A stretch of 15,538 nt of DNA, taken from assembly GCA_012510935.1 (NCBI GenBank), contig JAAZHB010000149.1, positions 1 through 15,538 of the forward strand. Reading direction: 5' to 3'. The DNA comes from Clostridiales bacterium. GTDB taxonomy: Bacteria > Bacillota_A > Clostridia > Peptostreptococcales > Anaerovoracaceae. The translations under genes and the position numbers were made by a program. Positions 8,460 through 15,202 of this stretch are shown here, piece after piece. The notes beneath the pieces are model-generated. The model saw only the letters and a list, made by a program, of their open reading frames with translations. It did not search any database and had not been told where the DNA came from. How positions within the stretch are numbered: the stretch's first letter is position 1; each line of letters opens with the position of its first letter.

Positions 8460-9395
8460 TTATCTTATCTTTTCAATCACTCTCAGCTTTGCGCTTCTTG
8501 CTCTTGGATTAGTCTCTAGTTCCTCTTCTGATGGAGCTATTGGTTTCTTTGTAATCTTTCTTATATCTGTTGTCTTACCGCATACACATACTGGAAACTC
8601 CTTAGGACATGTACATGGATTTAGTCTTTTATCAAATTCAACCTTTACGATTCTGTCCTCAAGGGAGTGGAATGTAATGATTGCTAATCTTCCCCCAACC
8701 TCTAGTAAATCCGGAAGTTCTCTTACCGCTTTTCTCAAGTGATCAAGTTCTGAATTAACTTCGATCCTAATTGCTTGAAATGTTCTTTTCGCTGGATGAG
8801 GACCCGTTCTTCGAGCTTTAGCCGGAATAGCAGCCTTTATAATTTCTACTAACTCTCCGGTTGTCTGAATTGGCTTTTCATTCCTAGCCTTCACTATGAA
8901 TGTTGCTATTCGTGAAGCCCATTACTCTTCGCCGTATTCTCTAATAATTCTATAGATGTCATTTTCTGAATATTCATTAACAACATCGTATGCTGTAAGA
9001 GAATCGTCTGCATTCATACGCATATCCAATGCAGCTTCATTCATATACGAGAACCCGCGCTCTGCATTATCTAGCTGGAAAGACGATACTCCAATATCTA
9101 GCAAAATGCCTGACACCTTTCCACCAGCCGCAAGTTCAATCGTTTGAGTGTCGCTGTAGTTCGTATGAACATATTTCTTCTGACAGTTATATTTCTCAAG
9201 TCGCTTGCTTGCCGCCTCAATAGCTGCAGTGTCTCTATCAACACCAATCAGTAGCCCACTTTCGCCAAGCCTCTCACAAATGCCTGATGAATGTCCCCCT
9301 CCGCCGAGAGTTCCATCAACATATATACCGTCTGACTTGATATTCAAGCTCTCAATTATTTCGTTATATAGGACCGGTACATGTGAAAATTCCAT
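8460..9395 (-). pseudogene. rsmH: RsmH (MraW), 16S rRNA m4C1402 methyltransferase, interrupted by an in-frame stop
   Basis: RsmH methylates N4 of C1402 in 16S rRNA using S-adenosylmethionine. Read as one frame the gene has 311 sense or stop codons before its final TAA, the normal length. The first part has [13 protein letters not shown], the SAM-binding [30 protein letters not shown] and LDMRMN. After IIREYGEE comes TAA at 8924-8922 (codon 158), then in the same frame [18 protein letters not shown]. The rest is RsmH too: [36 protein letters not shown], a Cys-rich insert ([15 protein letters not shown]) and [14 protein letters not shown]. Homologues have Arg or Lys at the stop position, so AAA to TAA is a likely change. 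The only nearby restart is a GTG at 8894 without a good ribosome site, and the first piece lacks the C-terminal catalytic region. The gene start has AGGAG about 7 nt upstream. Either a true nonsense mutation or a base-call error. Confidence 0.92.
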
Positions 9396-9409
9396 TACAT
9401 CTCCTGCTT

Positions 9410-9841
9410 TTATAAGTTATACATATCGAGCTTAGCTACAAACTCTTCATTATCCATCATGTTCTCACTATCAGGACTCTTGAGGCACTCTGCGCTCCAT
9501 ACCTCAATCTTGTCCATAGCGCCCTTAGTAACTAGATCCTTTGTTATTCCCGCATAAGTTCTTAGATTCTGAGGAATCAGAATTCTGCCTTGAGCATCTA
9601 GATGACATTCCTCTGTATTTGAGAAAAACTCTCTAATAAACCTTCTGACATCTGGATCTGACTGCTTGAGCTGCTTAATCTTGTCAACTAGAACTTCCCA
9701 TTCCTCCATTGAGTAGATGTAAAGACAACGGTCAAAGCCTCTTGTCAGTATGCATTGAGTGCCAATTTGATCACGGTACTTTGCAGGGATAATCATCCTG
9801 TTCTTGCTATCTATTGAGTTTTGATAAGTACCTGTGAACAT
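9410..9841 (-). CDS. mraZ: MraZ, transcriptional regulator of the dcw cluster
   Basis: MraZ is an AbrB-like DNA-binding protein that forms rings and controls its own division-cell wall cluster. The 143-residue protein is the normal length and has the two repeated SpoVT/AbrB-type folds, each with the diagnostic DxxxR motif: DSKNR near residue 12 (followed by MIIPAKYR) and DAQGR near residue 82 (followed by ILIPQNLR). The N-terminus [13 protein letters not shown] is close to the consensus. AGGAGG lies 5 nt before the ATG. It is the first gene of the cluster, 14 bp before rsmH. The four AAGTGG repeats upstream (9957-9922) are the likely binding site, implying autoregulation. Confidence 0.97.
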   Translation of the reverse strand: MFTGTYQNSIDSKNRMIIPAKYRDQIGTQCILTRGFDRCLYIYSMEEWEVLVDKIKQLKQSDPDVRRFIREFFSNTEECHLDAQGRILIPQNLRTYAGITKDLVTKGAMDKIEVWSAECLKSPDSENMMDNEEFVAKLDMYNL

Positions 9842-9872
9842 ACACTCCTCCTAATCTATAATTTGTACCTCC

Positions 9873-9901
9873 ATTTTACTCCACATATAGCAATAATTCA
9901 A
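9873..9901 (-). promoter_or_regulatory. SigA-type promoter of the dcw cluster
   Basis: On the minus strand TTGAAT (-35, 9901-9896) is followed by a 17-bp spacer and TAAAAT (-10, 9878-9873). Each box has one or two mismatches to consensus and the spacing is optimal. The start point would fall near 9866, giving a leader of about 25 nt that includes AGGAGG at 9852-9847 before the mraZ ATG. It lies downstream of the terminator of the thioesterase unit, so the cluster begins here. Confidence 0.75.
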
Positions 9902-9921
9902 TGGAATTATAGAATTATTTA

Positions 9922-9957
9922 CCACTTCTCACCACTTTTTTCCCACTTCATCCACTT
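9922..9957 (-). promoter_or_regulatory. MraZ operator: four AAGTGG direct repeats
   Basis: On the minus strand AAGTGG occurs at 9957-9952, 9948-9943, 9937-9932 and 9927-9922, so starts are 9, 11 and 10 bp apart, placing all four on about the same helical face. The array ends 20 bp upstream of the -35 box. Direct repeats with a GTGG-like core in front of mraZ are the known form of MraZ-binding sites in other bacteria. A lone TGTGG between -35 and -10 (9885-9881) could be an extra degenerate copy, but this is weak. Confidence 0.8.
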
Positions 9958-9970
9958 ATTTTTTTGTTGC

Positions 9971-10014
9971 AATAAAAAAGTGCCAGCAACTGCAAATTAC
10001 TGCAATTACTGGCA
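9971..10014 (-). terminator. Strong intrinsic terminator after the thioesterase gene
   Basis: On the minus strand TGCCAGTAATTGCA (10014-10001) pairs with TGCAGTTGCTGGCA (9994-9981) over all 14 positions, 12 Watson-Crick and 2 G-U, around the loop GTAATT. CTTTTTTATT follows at 9980-9971. It lies 44 bp after the thioesterase stop and separates that unit from the mraZ promoter region. Confidence 0.88.
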
Positions 10015-10058
10015 TCGTTGGGATATTAATAATTTAGTACTTTCATTCGGCTAGTCTT

Positions 10059-10802
10059 TTAGCGTTTAGACAGAATCCACTTTGCTTGAAGTCTATTCTC
10101 CCCACATACATCCACCTTCTGGAAAATCTCCACCTTGTTTGCCGATATCCTCTCCGGCTCACTCATAGTAATATCTAGTGTATCTCCAAGCTTGCATTCA
10201 TGTTTATAATAAATCGAAAATCCTGTTACATCATAATCGTCAAATAGAGGAAGTGCATCCCACAGAGGGTCCACATATCTCGCATTATTAACGTGCCCAT
10301 TAACATCAGTCATGTGACGGGCTACTTCAAGTTCCGATACCTTGTTGAACACAAGGTCTGGACTAACACGGAATTTATCTGGCAAAGACATCTCTATCCT
10401 CTCGAGTTCAAAATTTGAGTTGCCTTCGTAAAAATCATTAAACTTCACTAATGATCCGTTATCAACATCAACGCAAGCCCATTGCCCGAATCCCTTCGCT
10501 AAGATTTCACCGTTCGATCTAATATCATAACTCCTTGGAAATGTGGCTGCCTTTCCCTCATTTCTTCCGGTTCTAACATCAATATCAGTATACATAGGAA
10601 TTTGCTTTACAATCTCCATGTTCATCCTGCTAATAATCCATGTCCTGTGGTCTTCTTCTATCATTTGCCATGCATCTTTACCTAGCGAGAAACAATGCTG
10701 AGCAGCTGCCTCTTGCATCAATTCAATGATTACTGCAGGTCTCATTCTATTCTTAGTATCAACTTCAGATTGTCTTACATGATTCTTTATCTCAAATTCC
10801 AT
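10059..10802 (-). CDS. Acyl-ACP thioesterase (FatA/FatB-like, double hot-dog)
   Basis: The enzyme hydrolyses acyl-acyl carrier protein, releasing free fatty acids and ending chain elongation in the cytosol. The predicted protein is 247 residues, the usual size for bacterial members. The first hot-dog half contains RPAVIIELMQEAAAQH and TWIISRMNMEI, like the plant FatA/FatB N-terminal region. In the second half DVNGHVNNARYVD holds D166, N168 and H170, matching the catalytic D/N/H set, and YYKHECKLGD holds E202 and C203, matching the plant REC motif. I place the start at the ATG at 10802 because GGAGGGATA precedes it; an ATG at 10856 in the same frame lacks a site and falls inside a small hairpin. 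It follows the FabG-like gene by 55 bp, which suggests a shared role in fatty-acid metabolism. Confidence 0.88.
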   Translation of the reverse strand: MEFEIKNHVRQSEVDTKNRMRPAVIIELMQEAAAQHCFSLGKDAWQMIEEDHRTWIISRMNMEIVKQIPMYTDIDVRTGRNEGKAATFPRSYDIRSNGEILAKGFGQWACVDVDNGSLVKFNDFYEGNSNFELERIEMSLPDKFRVSPDLVFNKVSELEVARHMTDVNGHVNNARYVDPLWDALPLFDDYDVTGFSIYYKHECKLGDTLDITMSEPERISANKVEIFQKVDVCGENRLQAKWILSKR

Positions 10803-10835
10803 TATCCCTCCACTAACTAACCATTGAAACATTTT

Positions 10836-10853
10836 GCATGCCTTCCAGCATGC
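10836..10853 (-). repeat. Small inverted repeat between reductase and thioesterase genes
   Basis: GCATGC (10836-10841) and GCATGC (10848-10853) flank a 6-nt loop, giving a perfect 6-bp hairpin in the intergenic mRNA. There is no T-tract behind it, so it is not a terminator. It could affect mRNA stability or processing between the two genes, or be chance. Confidence 0.4.
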
Positions 10854-10857
10854 CAAT

Positions 10858-11601
10858 CTATATTACTAACCCACCATTTACGCCTATTACTTGTCCGGTG
10901 ATAAATGTGGATTTCTCCGATATTAGAAACTCCATCGCATCAACAATATCCGATTTAGTTCCAATTCTTTCAAGCGGAGTATCATCTGCAATTTCCTTGG
11001 CAACATCAGGCCCCAGCTCGTTATTCATCTCCGTATCAATCATTCCAGGCGAAATGCAATTCACGCGTATTCCCGACGGGCCCAGTTCTTTAGCAAGCGC
11101 TTTAGTCATACCAATTACACCAGCCTTTGAGGCAGAATATGCAACTTCGCAAGAAGCTCCAACCTGTCCCCACATTGATGATATTGTAATAATATTACCA
11201 CTTTTAAGTTCTATCATTGATGGCAAGACCGCATTGATACAATAATACATTCCATTCAAATTTGTATCTATAACCTGTCTCCATCTATCTACCCCAATGT
11301 GAGTAACAAGATTAATATCTGAAATACCTGCATTGCATATAAGAACATCAATATTGCCCCCAAATGTTCTAAGCACCTGATTCACGCCTTCAGCAACAGC
11401 TTCACTGCTAGTTACATCACACTGGATAGCAGTCGCTCCATGTTGCTCACAAATTGCATTAGCAGCTTCCTTAGACTTATTATAGAAAAAAATCACATTG
11501 TCGCCCAGCGAAGTGAATCGTGCGACAGCCTCTGCACCAATACCTCGCGAGCCGCCAGTGATCAAAATATTTCTTTTTTTCATATTAATTGTTTTTTCCA
11601 T
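10858..11601 (-). CDS. Short-chain dehydrogenase/reductase, FabG-like 3-oxoacyl-ACP reductase
   Basis: This is a classical NAD(P)H-dependent SDR, most like 3-oxoacyl-ACP reductase (FabG) of fatty-acid elongation. The predicted protein is 247 residues, the FabG size. Features in order: cofactor loop ILITGGSRGIG near the N-terminus, LICNAGISD (NAG motif), ITISSMWGQVG with the catalytic Ser, YSASK with Y155 and K159 (Y151/K155 in E. coli FabG), RVNCISPGMIDTEMN, and the C-terminal GQVIGVNGGLVI. The basic cofactor-loop residue (SRGIG) suggests NADPH. The ATG at 11601 has GAGGAG 13 nt upstream, a long spacing; the ATG at 11583 is the alternative. The upstream leader contains a terminator-like hairpin. 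Substrate specificity cannot be read from sequence, but the thioesterase next door supports acyl-ACP. Confidence 0.88.
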   Translation of the reverse strand: MEKTINMKKRNILITGGSRGIGAEAVARFTSLGDNVIFFYNKSKEAANAICEQHGATAIQCDVTSSEAVAEGVNQVLRTFGGNIDVLICNAGISDINLVTHIGVDRWRQVIDTNLNGMYYCINAVLPSMIELKSGNIITISSMWGQVGASCEVAYSASKAGVIGMTKALAKELGPSGIRVNCISPGMIDTEMNNELGPDVAKEIADDTPLERIGTKSDIVDAMEFLISEKSTFITGQVIGVNGGLVI

Positions 11602-11624
11602 AGTATTTAATATACTCCTCAACG

Positions 11625-11653
11625 AAAAACCGGGCAAGAAAAACTTTGCCCGG
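11625..11653 (-). terminator. Intrinsic terminator-like hairpin between nhaC and the reductase gene
   Basis: On the minus strand CCGGGCAA (11653-11646) pairs with TTGCCCGG (11637-11630), 8 GC-rich base pairs, around the loop AGTTTTTC. TTTTT follows at 11629-11625. It lies 23 bp after the nhaC stop and only a few bases before the GAGGAG of the reductase gene. It would end nhaC transcription, but no clear promoter for the reductase fits after it, so it may be leaky or act as an attenuator. Confidence 0.75.
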
Positions 11654-11671
11654 ATAATTTATGATTGTACT

Positions 11672-11685
11672 ATCATCTAGATGAT
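11672..11685. repeat. 14-bp perfect palindrome over the nhaC stop codon
   Basis: ATCATCTAGATGAT reads the same on both strands and spans the nhaC TAG stop. It lies about 20 bp upstream of the terminator-like hairpin. It could be an operator for the following reductase-thioesterase unit or a chance palindrome formed by coding constraints; there is no second copy in the nearby intergenic sequence. Confidence 0.4.
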
Positions 11686-13158
11686 TTCACCAGCATCAGC
11701 TCTAGCTTGCTCTTCCGGAGTCATCTTTGTAGCCGTAATGCCCAAAACAGCCATTACGAAGCATACGATTGGCATTGAGTAGTTAAATACTGCCCAAGGA
11801 ATATAAGTTGTTGCTGATATTCCAAGTGTTGTTGCAATGAATAATCCACATGTATTCCATGGAACTAGACAAGATGTAACTGTACCAGCTGATTCAAGTG
11901 CATTCGATAGCGATTTAGGGTGCAGCCCAAACTTACGATATGCAGGGGCATACATTCTGCCTGGAACTAGAATGGATATATATTGTTCTGGCATAACTAT
12001 ATTTGATAAAATGCATGTCAGCTCAGTTGTTCCAATAAGTCCAGCTGCAGTCTTGATTCTCTTAGTAACAGCCTCGATGATTACTGCAAGCTGACCAGAT
12101 TCTTCCATAATTCCACCGAACATCATTGCTATTACTGTCATAAGAATTGAGGAAGACATATTCATTAGTCCACCTGTTGTAAGCAAGTCATTCAAAGCAG
12201 GAACTTCCGTCTTGCATATAAATCCGTCTTTGGCACTAACTAAAACATCACCAAAAGTTACTCCAACATGTGTAATTGTATCTCCGTCGCTTATTCCAAG
12301 ATTGCCTTGCATAATTGGGGCAAGTATTGCTGCAGAGATTAGACCCAGTGTAATACCAGGAATAGCTGGAATCTTAAACGCAATTGCAAGAATTACAATT
12401 AGTGGTGGCAAAAGCAAAATAGGATTAATGTTGAAATTGCTCACAATTCCATCCATCAGAATTTCTGCCTGCGATGTATCAACATTGCCTGTTGTCGCAT
12501 GAACAAAGCCATATATTCCAAAGAACACAAGCGCTATAGCATAGGCAACCAATGTTGACTTCAGCATATATTTTACATGAGTGAATACATCTGTGCCCGC
12601 CATTGCCGGTGCCAAGTTTGTTGTATCAGAAAGTGGAGAAACCTTGTCGCCAAAGTACGCGCCCGCCAATATAGCTCCTGCAGTCGGCCCTACAGGCATT
12701 CCCAAACCATGACCAATTCCAATAAGTGCAAGTCCCATTGTACCTATTGTACCCCATGATGTACCTGTAGCAACCGAAGTAACTGAACAAATCAGAACTG
12801 TTGCAACAAGGAAAAACTTAGGAGACAACAGCTTCAATCCATAATAAATCATTGTTGGAATAGTGCCAGACAAAAGCCATACGCCTATCATCATTCCTAC
12901 GATAGCAAGAATCAGTATTGATTGCATAGCCTTGCCAATTCCATTAACCATCATCTTCTCTATAGTAGACCATTTATAGCCTAGAGTCATAGTTACAATT
13001 GCAGCTATTACCACACCAATAAACATTGGGATATGGGGATCAACCTTAAACACCACAATTCCAATAGACATGACAGCAACTAGTCCCAAGAAGGAAATGA
13101 TCGCATGTATAAGCTTAGTCGGCTTAACTTCTCTCTCAGCGGTAAAATAATTCTTCAT
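11677..13158 (-). CDS. nhaC: NhaC-family Na+/H+ antiporter
   Basis: This inner-membrane secondary transporter probably exchanges protons for Na+ to control internal Na+ and pH; some NhaC relatives move malate/lactate instead. The 493-residue protein has about 11-12 hydrophobic segments, starting with IISFLGLVAVMSIGIVVF near residue 20. Family-specific stretches are ATGTSWGTIGTMG, then GAYFGDKVSPLSDTTNLA with G170-D171 and S177-D178-T179, and in the second half GTVTSCLVPWNTCG and MPEQYISILVPGRMY. AAGGAG precedes the ATG at about 8 nt. The gene has its own probable promoter (13240-13248) and a terminator-like hairpin downstream, so it can be a single-gene unit unrelated to the dcw cluster. Confidence 0.92.
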   Translation of the reverse strand: MKNYFTAEREVKPTKLIHAIISFLGLVAVMSIGIVVFKVDPHIPMFIGVVIAAIVTMTLGYKWSTIEKMMVNGIGKAMQSILILAIVGMMIGVWLLSGTIPTMIYYGLKLLSPKFFLVATVLICSVTSVATGTSWGTIGTMGLALIGIGHGLGMPVGPTAGAILAGAYFGDKVSPLSDTTNLAPAMAGTDVFTHVKYMLKSTLVAYAIALVFFGIYGFVHATTGNVDTSQAEILMDGIVSNFNINPILLLPPLIVILAIAFKIPAIPGITLGLISAAILAPIMQGNLGISDGDTITHVGVTFGDVLVSAKDGFICKTEVPALNDLLTTGGLMNMSSSILMTVIAMMFGGIMEESGQLAVIIEAVTKRIKTAAGLIGTTELTCILSNIVMPEQYISILVPGRMYAPAYRKFGLHPKSLSNALESAGTVTSCLVPWNTCGLFIATTLGISATTYIPWAVFNYSMPIVCFVMAVLGITATKMTPEEQARADAGEII

Positions 13159-13239
13159 TTCCGCTCTCCTTTCAGATTGTTTTCTCTACTAGCAAATTTT
13201 AACGTTCTTAATAATTTCAAAAAATTTTTAATAAGATGC

Positions 13240-13248
13240 ATTATACCA
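13240..13248 (-). promoter_or_regulatory. Extended -10 promoter of nhaC
   Basis: On the minus strand TGGTATAAT (13248-13240) is a perfect -10 hexamer with the TGn extension. No good -35 lies 17 bp upstream, which is common for extended -10 promoters. It sits about 80 nt before the nhaC ATG in a 205-bp AT-rich gap. I see no clear terminator for the preceding kinase gene in that gap. Confidence 0.6.
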
Positions 13249-13363
13249 TCTTCGTTATAAAAATACACTACTATGTATAAATCTTCACAAAACTTTTTTT
13301 ATTCATTTTCATAATGAACTTATAATTTAGACGAGATATCGCAACTTTTTTATTATTGCTTTT

Positions 13364-15037
13364 TTAGTCTATTAGCGCATCCTTCTCTCCTATGAATTCT
13401 CTAATAATCGACTCCTCCGGAATGTCCTTATCGCTTTCTATCTCATAAAAAGGTTCTAGAAAATATAATAAGCGCAAAGCTTCTCCGTATTGCGGGCTAT
13501 CTGGGGATATGTCTTCTAGCAGTGGTCTTGCATACTTCTTAATAATTGCTGTCTCATAAACCATCGTCGAATTATACACAAAGTCTGCATAATTGCTGTA
13601 TGGGAAAATATTTCTTTCTTCGCCACTTCTTACCTTGTACCAATTCTCTAAAGTTTTCTCCGCACTTGCACCTCTTGTCCTATGATCCCTAATCATTCTT
13701 CTAAGAAGCCTTGTATCTGACGAAGATACTCTGTTGTGACGGTCTATTCCCAGTTTAGCAAAAACACTAATGTATATTCTATACTTCTCTTTTTCTTGGA
13801 CTCCAGAAGTCAACACGTTATTAAGTCCATGAATTCCTTCTATTACAATTAGTTGGTTAGAATTTATTGATACTGACCTTTCACCGAATTCCTTCTTCCC
13901 ACTCAAAAAGTTATATGATGGAATATCTACTTCTTTACCCTCCAAAAGGTCATTCAATTGAGTGTTAAACATATTCAAATCAATGGCCGGCAATGACTCA
14001 TAGTCGGGTTTTCCATCCGCCCCAAGTGGTGTTTCATCTCTATCTAGAAAATAATCGTCGCTCCCAAGATATAGCGGTTCTGCCGTAAGCTTACTTATTC
14101 TATCGCAAAGTTTTTTTGCAAAAGTAGTCTTGCCAGACGAGGACGGTCCAGCGATTAGAATTATTCTTCTACCACTTCTAATGATTTCATCTACACTCTG
14201 GTCAAGCTGCTCCTCTAAGAATAATTCATTCTTCTCAATCAGTTCCTTGACTTCACCATTGCTTATTACTTTATTTAAATCTGCTAGGTATTCTATCCCA
14301 ATTGATTTTCGCCACATTTTGGTCTTGAGAAAAGCTTCATAAATCTTGTAGTCATCTCTAAATGTAGGTATCTCGTCCGGATAGGTTGAATCCGGGAATC
14401 TTAATAAAATTCCATCTTGGTATGCTCTTAATTCAAAGCTCTGTACATATCTAGTCGAAGGTACCATATAGCCATAGAAAAAATTAACATATCCGTCAAG
14501 ATTATAATATTCAATCATTGCATTCTTCGGCACATCCTCTAACAAGGATACCTTCTCGTCAAGGCCTCTATGCTTGCAGAAATTAATCGCATTGTCTCTA
14601 TCAATCATTTCACAACCAAATGGCAAATCAGCCTGAACGATTTCAATCATTTTGGCATAGATTGCTGCAATATCTTCTTGATTCACCTCTCTATCAAAGC
14701 AAATGCTCGAGAGAATTCCTTGATTAAGTGAATTCTCAACTATTACATTTATATCGCCATAAATTTCAAAAATTGCCCTCATATATATCATAAGAAGGCT
14801 GCTCCTATAGGTCTGTGAGCCAAGCTGCGTACTCATATCAAACAAAGTTACATTTGAATCTTCTTCAATAATATAGTCCAATTCCCTGTTACGACAATTG
14901 ACATTTGCAATTAAAGCCCCATAATGGAGCTCTTTCTCACATTGCTCAGCTAAGTCGGACAGCCTAATCGGTCCATCTACAACAATGCTTTTATATTCTG
15001 CATACTCATCTGTTCTAATTCTAATAATTATTTTCAT
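13364..15037 (-). CDS. Nucleoside (uridine-like) kinase with ThrRS-like TGS N-terminal region
   Basis: The protein is a fusion of an N-terminal threonyl-tRNA-synthetase-like region (TGS plus second additional domain) to a C-terminal P-loop kinase of the uridine kinase/phosphoribulokinase group. The predicted length is 557 residues, as in clostridial proteins annotated as nucleoside kinase. The N-terminal part has IRLSDLAEQCEKELHYGALIAN (a TGS-like strand pattern) and TYRSSLLMIYMRAI. The kinase part has Walker A GPSSSGKT at 297-304, then GSDDYFLDRDETPLG, DIPSYNFLSGKKEFG, and a strand VIEGIHGLN. RLLRRMIRDHRTRGASAEKTLENW resembles the uridine-kinase lid region. The ATG at 15037 is chosen because AGAGGA precedes it and because the upstream terminator overlaps the longer frame. 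The likely reaction is ATP-dependent phosphorylation of a pyrimidine nucleoside, but the substrate is not shown by the sequence. Confidence 0.85.
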   Translation of the reverse strand: MKIIIRIRTDEYAEYKSIVVDGPIRLSDLAEQCEKELHYGALIANVNCRNRELDYIIEEDSNVTLFDMSTQLGSQTYRSSLLMIYMRAIFEIYGDINVIVENSLNQGILSSICFDREVNQEDIAAIYAKMIEIVQADLPFGCEMIDRDNAINFCKHRGLDEKVSLLEDVPKNAMIEYYNLDGYVNFFYGYMVPSTRYVQSFELRAYQDGILLRFPDSTYPDEIPTFRDDYKIYEAFLKTKMWRKSIGIEYLADLNKVISNGEVKELIEKNELFLEEQLDQSVDEIIRSGRRIILIAGPSSSGKTTFAKKLCDRISKLTAEPLYLGSDDYFLDRDETPLGADGKPDYESLPAIDLNMFNTQLNDLLEGKEVDIPSYNFLSGKKEFGERSVSINSNQLIVIEGIHGLNNVLTSGVQEKEKYRIYISVFAKLGIDRHNRVSSSDTRLLRRMIRDHRTRGASAEKTLENWYKVRSGEERNIFPYSNYADFVYNSTMVYETAIIKKYARPLLEDISPDSPQYGEALRLLYFLEPFYEIESDKDIPEESIIREFIGEKDALID

Positions 15038-15074
15038 AAGATATGTCCTCTTTGCCGGATACTTTATTTCCTTT

Positions 15075-15083
15075 AATATAACA
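15075..15083 (-). promoter_or_regulatory. Possible extended -10 promoter of the kinase gene
   Basis: On the minus strand TGTTATATT (15083-15075) fits a TGn-extended -10 about 40 nt before the kinase ATG. The -35 region (TTCATC at 17 bp) matches only three of six positions. It is favoured because a terminator stands just upstream, so the kinase gene needs its own start point. Confidence 0.35.
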
Positions 15084-15149
15084 TATAACAAAGCCTCGAT
15101 GAACCCCACCTCTAAGTCGTCATTCCTATTTATTTCCTTAAAACATACC

Positions 15150-15177
15150 AAAAAGCCGATTCCCTAAGGAACCGGCT
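15150..15177 (-). terminator. Intrinsic terminator after the small membrane protein gene
   Basis: On the minus strand AGCCGGTTCC (15177-15168) pairs with GGAATCGGCT (15163-15154) as a 10-bp stem with one G-U pair and loop TTAG, followed by a TTTTT run that begins with the last stem base (15154-15150). It lies 25 bp after the stop of the upstream gene and ends that unit before the kinase gene. Confidence 0.85.
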
Positions 15178-15202
15178 AAATGTCTAAGCTTTAATATACC
15201 AA

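Noticed and set aside
8460..8894. Second half of rsmH as an independent gene starting at GTG 8894
   Set aside because: No ribosome site at the right distance, and the sequence is a plain continuation of RsmH in the same frame; a broken single gene is the simpler reading.
8922..8924. Programmed stop-codon readthrough or special amino acid at the rsmH TAA
   Set aside because: UAA is not used for Sec or Pyl, no known readthrough context or downstream structure is visible, and other genes here end with UAA normally.
13302..13318. TTCATT/AATGAA inverted repeat between the kinase and nhaC genes
   Set aside because: Six AT-rich pairs, no T-tract on the transcribed strand; not a credible terminator.
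13341..13365. GCAA/TTGC with T-runs on the plus strand
   Set aside because: The stem is only 4 bp and no plus-strand gene precedes it.
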